Part shown: positions 5,907 to 8,919 of the stretch, one piece after another
Layout: every line of letters starts with the position of its first letter
Position numbering within the stretch: the first letter of the stretch is position 1
Source of the DNA: TH5896 sp049578985
GTDB taxonomy: Archaea > Thermoproteota > Nitrososphaeria > Nitrososphaerales > Nitrososphaeraceae
DNA: 8,919 bases
Assembly (NCBI GenBank): GCA_049578985.1
Contig: JBAUMZ010000046.1
Span: 1-8,919 of the forward strand
Direction of reading: 5' to 3'
Program-made: the position numbers and the translations under genes
Notes under the pieces: model-generated
Seen by the model: only the letters and a program-made list of their open reading frames with translations
Databases searched by the model: none
What the model was told of the DNA's origin: nothing

Positions 5907-5966
5907 AGTACCCAATGCTTTCTCAGGCCAAACCATTCCAGTAGGACGGAATTGCACCATCTCTAT
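5907..5966 (-). pseudogene. sdhA: Relic of succinate dehydrogenase/fumarate reductase flavoprotein (SdhA active-site segment)
   Basis: The minus-strand frame reads IEMVQFRPTGMVWPEKALGT. SdhA/FrdA proteins carry M-E-x-V-Q-F-H-P-T-G here, followed in many by MVWP and then a G-x-L-V-T-E-x-V-R-G stretch. The His of QFHPTG contacts the dicarboxylate; here it is Arg. Just upstream, in a shifted frame, EAGDLI matches the family's A-G-A-x-L-I-D; a four-base deletion would account for the shift. Just downstream the bases resemble L-I-T-E-S with single-base losses. Nothing else of the roughly 570-residue protein is present. The frame stays open to TAG at 5817-5819 but loses similarity. The match is recognised by eye and short, though the motif is very specific. 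Confidence 0.5.
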
Positions 5967-6247
5967 ATTAAATCTCCTGCTTCAAGTGATTCATTATAGT
6001 ACTCCTAGAGGGAAATAAAGCTCTCCAAGATAAGTTCCTGTCAACTCTCCAAACTTCTATTTGTAACATCTGCATCTAAATCTCTTATCTTAGAGATCGA
6101 TGTCTACTATATACAAGTCAGAAACTCCACTTGTGGAGGTCATCCTGAAGATTACAAACTCTAATGAATGTCCAAATAGTTCGCTTGCAGTAAGAGGTCA
6201 GACTTCCAGAATTAAAGTCCCATTCTAACTTCTAATAGTAGTCCGAG
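5967..6247. other. Non-coding or decayed stretch between the SdhA relic and the next gene
   Basis: The longest plausible frame is 6100-6228 on the plus strand: 42 codons from ATG, no family recognised and no convincing promoter. A small CTCCAC-TT-GTGGAG palindrome lies within it near 6125-6138. The stretch is probably decayed sequence joined to the SdhA relic. Confidence 0.45.
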
Positions 6248-6583
6248 TTACTTGTAATTATTTGATAGAATCAATTGTTCAAGAAGTGGATCAAAGGTGT
6301 TCCGGAAATCTTGAATACTAATTATCGGAGAGTTGTCCATGAAGCTAGTTTCATTCGACCTTAGCAATGTTACTATAGTTTGTTCCCCATCCGTATCTGA
6401 CTTTACAGGTATGGAGATTGGTGTCATTGAATTATCTTGATTAGTGGTATCACTAGGTTGAGCCAATACGATTGTGATATCGCTAATAATAAATCCAATC
6501 ATGATAGTTGATACTACTGTTAGTGTGGGTTTTATTTTCTTGATAACCGGAAATGCCTTCACTTCACATTTTATGAAAAACAA
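6248..6583 (-). CDS. Small secreted or membrane-anchored protein of unknown function
   Basis: From TTG 6583 this encodes 111 residues: a basic N terminus, a hydrophobic helix at about 20-41 (ending in ITIVLAQ, a plausible signal-peptidase site after Ala41), then about 70 polar residues rich in Ser, Thr, Asn and Asp with one N-x-S/T sequon (N77-E-T). GTG 6562 is an alternative start, giving 104 residues and a more usual signal-peptide length. A TATA-like TGTAATATC (6618-6610) would initiate near 6588, which fits either. No domain is recognised. The next gene upstream (7332, same strand) also encodes a signal peptide ending in A-Q, but the 212-base gap argues against one operon. Confidence 0.55.
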   Translation of the reverse strand: MFFIKCEVKAFPVIKKIKPTLTVVSTIMIGFIISDITIVLAQPSDTTNQDNSMTPISIPVKSDTDGEQTIVTLLRSNETSFMDNSPIISIQDFRNTFDPLLEQLILSNNYK

Positions 6584-6795
6584 GTTAAAAAAGAGTGATT
6601 ATCAAGTTGATATTACAAAGGTATAGAATGAGATTAGATATCAGTTATTCGTAAATTTCATATTTATGAGTCATTCTTTTCCAACGTAATTAGTGATATA
6701 ATGATTATATAATTTTCTTGAACATGTTTTATGTTAGATTGGATATCGCATCCCCTATAGTAAACAACGACTTTGAAAGCCCTATTGGTATTGGC

Positions 6796-7332
6796 TTATT
6801 TGCAATATTGAGCTTCCTCCACGCATATGAGATGCTGGGTTCCATAAATTGGAGTATCTCCAAAATGATTTTTAACCTTCGCAGGATCAAGCCATATACT
6901 TACTGCACTATCATCCATCAGCGCTATGCTTATAGGTACATCTTTAACCGGTACACCTTTCATTATAACTGTTGTTGTTCCGTTATAAGTGGTAGAATTA
7001 CCAGCAGTGGAAGGTTCTCCTGTTAACTTTAGATCGTAAATTTGGTGCTTATGAAGGGCAGTTCCGTCTGTCTTCACCATATAGAAAGTCGCATTGAATA
7101 TTGGAGATGTTGTACTACTCATGTTGTCCATTCTGAATACGCCGGATACTATCCAGTTAGTCTTATTGTCAGTAGGATCATTTTGAATACTCGTTAGCGC
7201 TCCTTTTAATGAATCCGAAGAAGCGGGATTCGTAAAACTTTGCGCATTTATTGTCTCACCGGTAAAAACTATGCTTAGCCCCGCCGTTGAAATTATCGTC
7301 AGTACCAACGATATGCGCATCATATGAGCCAT
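6796..7332 (-). CDS. Secreted glycoprotein-like protein of a thaumarchaeal family, function unknown
   Basis: This 178-residue protein has a clear signal peptide: M-M-R then a hydrophobic core (about residues 7-23) and a cleavage site near INA-Q (30/31). The mature part has five N-x-S/T sequons (N56, N70, N80, N112, N117), as expected for an S-layer-side glycoprotein. Its order of elements, a W-I-V-S-G-V-F-x-M strand, FNATFYMVKTDGTALHKHQI, a Thr/Asn-rich hairpin, a 'V.DVPISIALMD' strand and a final 'VKNHFGDTPIYGT', resembles a multi-copy secreted family of Nitrososphaerales as I recall it; no function is established. Two His (94, 96), a further His at 156 and Cys170/Cys177 are notable. ATG 7332 is the first start, but 7323 fits the TATA-like box better. 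Confidence 0.75.
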   Translation of the reverse strand: MAHMMRISLVLTIISTAGLSIVFTGETINAQSFTNPASSDSLKGALTSIQNDPTDNKTNWIVSGVFRMDNMSSTTSPIFNATFYMVKTDGTALHKHQIYDLKLTGEPSTAGNSTTYNGTTTVIMKGVPVKDVPISIALMDDSAVSIWLDPAKVKNHFGDTPIYGTQHLICVEEAQYCK

Positions 7333-7347
7333 ACCTATAATAATGCA

Positions 7348-7355
7348 TACTTAAG
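7348..7355 (-). promoter_or_regulatory. Putative TATA box of the secreted-protein gene
   Basis: CTTAAGTA on the minus strand lies 25-32 bases before the ATG at 7323 but only 16-23 bases before ATG 7332. If it is the real box, the protein starts at the fourth Met codon (MMRISLV), giving a cleaner signal peptide. Confidence 0.35.
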
Positions 7356-7471
7356 CATAGATTAACAAAGGTAAGTCAAATGCGTTGTCAAGATACTGAT
7401 CAAGAGTCTGTCAGCGCAGAGGGAATTTATGGCGACAACCTAACATGATACAGCCTATGATGCAATAAGAA

Positions 7472-7849
7472 ATGGTCTTGTCCGTCTTAAGGATAGGGGT
7501 ATCATGCCACGAGCAGCTGGTAGACAAATGTAGAAAAAACAACGAATTACAAGTTAGAGTTCTAATAAACAACGAAACTGGCAGTAACTGGTTAAAAGAA
7601 ATAGTTTCTAATATTTCATCCGGACTCAATAACCTACAAGTGCTTCAAAGCAAATCTACTAAACTCGATACGGAGATAACATTCATTTTGATAGATAGAG
7701 AGGTTTCTCTAGTTATAGAAATTAAAGATGATTCTGAGGAAGGTGTCCTTGATTCAGTAGGGTTTGCTACGTATTCAAATACCGAGTCAAGTGTACTATC
7801 ATACACTTCAATATCTGAAACTTTGTGGATAAGAGCTGAACTATCATAG
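7472..7849 (+). CDS. Orphan sensory segment of a thaumarchaeal sensor histidine kinase (kinase domains missing)
   Basis: The 125-residue frame matches the segment that, in Nitrososphaeria sensor kinases, sits just before the HisKA domain: LQVRVLI (about residues 26-32), 'TFILIDREVSLVIEIKDDS' (about 71-89), then GFATYSNTESSVLSYTSISETLW at about 97-119 with only small changes from the family's usual G-L-A-T-Y-S-N-S-K-S-T-V-L-S-Y. In complete kinases this leads straight into HisKA (with H-E-L-R-T-P) and an ATPase domain. Here a TAG follows four codons later and no frame downstream to 8480 holds those motifs. A TAA lies six bases before ATG 7472 and upstream frames do not restore the rest of the sensor. 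The frame itself has no defect, so it is either a fresh truncation or a retained stand-alone sensor. Confidence 0.6.
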   Translation: MVLSVLRIGVSCHEQLVDKCRKNNELQVRVLINNETGSNWLKEIVSNISSGLNNLQVLQSKSTKLDTEITFILIDREVSLVIEIKDDSEEGVLDSVGFATYSNTESSVLSYTSISETLWIRAELS

Positions 7850-8479
7850 TTCACATGCACGTGAAGCATGAATGACCGGCTTGCTTCCCAAATCGGTAAC
7901 ATATGTATCCAGTAGGGGAAGACTGGACGTTAGACTAGTTTATGACTGTATACGTTATTAGGTCAATCGTTATTCAATCGGGGACATGCATAAAAAGAAG
8001 CACACTGACTATTGTGAACACCCAAAACATAAAGAATAACTGAAAACCCTTTTAACAAAACACCCTACTGCAAACAAGGATGCACATTTCACAATAATCA
8101 TGGTGGACCCAGAAGAATGGCTTGTTTCTGATAATGCAAAGAAGAATACTGTAAGGTGCTGCCAGATGTGCAGCATTTCGGAAGACATTGCAAGGGCTAG
8201 TTATAGGAATATATCCACTGCTAATTCCAAGATAGCCTAAATAACCCCCGGCGATAAATTCTTCTATCTTAGAGATGCGGGCACCAACATAATGGATAAC
8301 AGTAGACACTACAGAGCTAACAGAGTATGACATAAAGGTATTCTGCACCTAAATATATCTCTGAATTAAAAACGTATCTACCCAGTCCCAAAGATAGATT
8401 CGTATTACCGTATCTATTTGGTGTATGATTTCTACATTATTGCAGTTTGTATAAAAAATATTATGATTCATCAGATATA
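7850..8479. other. 630 bases with no intact gene
   Basis: Between the kinase fragment and the reductase relic the only candidate is the interrupted frame at 7986-8240. A near-palindrome TTCACATGCACGTGAA (7850-7865, 14 of 16 positions symmetric) follows the kinase-fragment stop. An opposite-strand frame at 8052-8348 starts at GTG, is Cys-rich and hydrophobic in an unpatterned way, and is judged a shadow. From 8349 to 8479 I see nothing. Confidence 0.5.
7986..8240 (+). pseudogene. Interrupted Cys/His-rich small reading frame
   Basis: From ATG 7986 the frame reads MHKKKHTDYCEHPKHKE, meets TAA (8037-8039), then continues open for 66 codons, including VDPEEWLVSDNAKKNT and a cluster V-R-C-C-Q-M-C, to TAA 8238. 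A CAA-to-TAA change at one codon would join them into an 84-residue protein. An internal ATG at 8100 could still give 46 residues. The composition is hydrophilic and protein-like, unlike the opposite-strand frame. No family is recognised, so this may be chance. Confidence 0.25.
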
Positions 8480-8808
8480 TCACCCCCTTGACACAGTATC
8501 TGCCATGTTTTTCTTTTTAATCCGTTTCTGAAACTGTACATTTTGCCTGGTAGTCAATCTTATAGAGGGTCCAGTCTTTTTTATTCTTCCTGGTATCATT
8601 AATTCTAGGTTGGGCACGATTGAATTCTAGATATACACCATATGATTTTGCTAAAGTTTCTGCGACCTCACCAAGTGGCTCTTAACTGAGTATATAAGCT
8701 AGATTGGCTGTTTCTGTCCTTAATAGCTATTGTTAAGCCATTAGTACTAAGTTTGGCCCTTTCAGCGGACGAAAAGTCCTCTGGTGTGGTTTTTAGACTT
8801 AATAACAT
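8480..8808 (-). pseudogene. Decayed sulfite/nitrite reductase (N-terminal half, frameshifted and internally deleted)
   Basis: Three consecutive frames on the minus strand give one recognisable protein. Frame A, from ATG 8808, reads SLKTTPEDFSSAERAKLS and NGLTIAIKDRNSQSSLYTQL, then shifts at about 8682. Frame B continues EPLGEVAETLAKSYGVYLEF, NRAQ and so on to KKDW (ending 8571). Frame C, from 8569, gives PSIRLTTRQNVQF and KKKNMADTV, ending at TGA 8480-8482. R-x-T-T-R-Q-N-x-Q is the siroheme-enzyme signature of the nitrite/sulfite reductase ferredoxin-like half-domain; 'YGVYLEFNRA ... KDW' precedes it in archaeal members. About 40-50 residues normally between KDW and this signature are missing, as is the whole 4Fe-4S/siroheme half with its Cys ligands. 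The gene is dead. Assimilatory sulfite and nitrite reductases cannot be told apart from this piece. Confidence 0.65.
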
Positions 8809-8919
8809 TAATTCGCTAACTCACACTCCGCGATAGATACTTGAGGATGTCTAGTTTGAAACGTCTTGTTCTATAGTAGTTAGCTATAGCACATGTTAGA
8901 TCTTGAAATCTGGGATAAT

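Noticed and set aside
6100..6228. Plus-strand frame of 42 codons from ATG
   Set aside because: Composition is plausible but there is no promoter, family match or neighbour support, and it sits in decayed sequence.
6718..7026. Plus-strand frame of 102 codons behind a strong TATA-like ATTATATAATT (6704-6714)
   Set aside because: Most of it is antisense to the secreted protein at 6796-7332 and its product ends in an unpatterned Cys/Arg/Tyr-rich tail. The promoter-like box may be real but the frame is not convincing.
7411..7629. Minus-strand frame of 72 codons
   Set aside because: Mostly antisense to the sensor-kinase fragment and without family features.
7645..7902. Minus-strand frame of 85 codons
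   Set aside because: Antisense to the conserved part of the sensor-kinase fragment.
8052..8348. Minus-strand frame of 98 codons, GTG start, Cys-rich
   Set aside because: Hydrophobic and aromatic residues are scattered without helix periodicity, and the plus-strand frame over the same bases looks more protein-like. Not supported, though not excluded.
1..8919. CRISPR array, tRNA, rRNA, defence cassette or complete mobile element
   Set aside because: No regularly spaced repeats, no cloverleaf with a T-loop signature, no rRNA-like stretch and no nuclease, methylase or toxin-antitoxin pair were seen on either strand.

Overview
The window is AT-rich archaeal DNA, and its gene content points to an ammonia-oxidising thaumarchaeon (Nitrososphaeria). 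By AT content and family resemblance it most resembles a Nitrosocosmicus-type soil lineage. Supporting signs are a DUF1724-type winged-helix regulator, small CxxC/HxxC zinc proteins, Asn/Thr-rich secreted proteins, the characteristic sensor region of thaumarchaeal histidine kinases, and starts sitting about 26 bases downstream of TATA-like boxes, consistent with leaderless mRNAs. This placement is inference from recalled families; no search was run.

Left part (1-5321): apparently intact genes. A type II NADH dehydrogenase runs off the left edge on the minus strand. It is fused at its N terminus to a multi-helix membrane domain and a textbook C2H2 zinc finger. Next comes a minus-strand membrane-anchored protein with a carboxypeptidase-regulatory-like C-terminal domain, divergent from a plus-strand winged-helix regulator. 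Their shared 275-base spacer is rich in repeats that look like operators. Then follow a 44-residue zinc-binding protein, a stand-alone CBS-pair protein and a two-helix membrane peptide. The last two are divergent, with a 19-base palindrome between them.

Right part (5322-8919): mostly gene debris, with two apparently intact secreted or membrane-anchored proteins of unknown function (6248-6583 and 6796-7332, both minus). The relics are the N terminus of an IS5-type transposase, a short piece of a succinate dehydrogenase/fumarate reductase flavoprotein whose substrate-binding His is replaced by Arg, a sensor-kinase sensory segment with no kinase domain, an interrupted Cys-rich small reading frame, and a frameshifted, internally deleted N-terminal piece of a sulfite/nitrite reductase. 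Several of these are too short or broken to appear as ordinary ORFs and were found by reading all frames.

The genes do not form a single pathway. The left half combines respiratory electron entry (NDH-2), signalling (CBS protein, winged-helix regulator) and cell-surface proteins. The right half is best read as a decaying segment with a transposon trace. I see no CRISPR array, tRNA, rRNA, defence cassette or complete mobile element. The most unusual item is the membrane/C2H2/NDH-2 fusion; the best-supported hidden items are the sulfite/nitrite reductase and SdhA relics.
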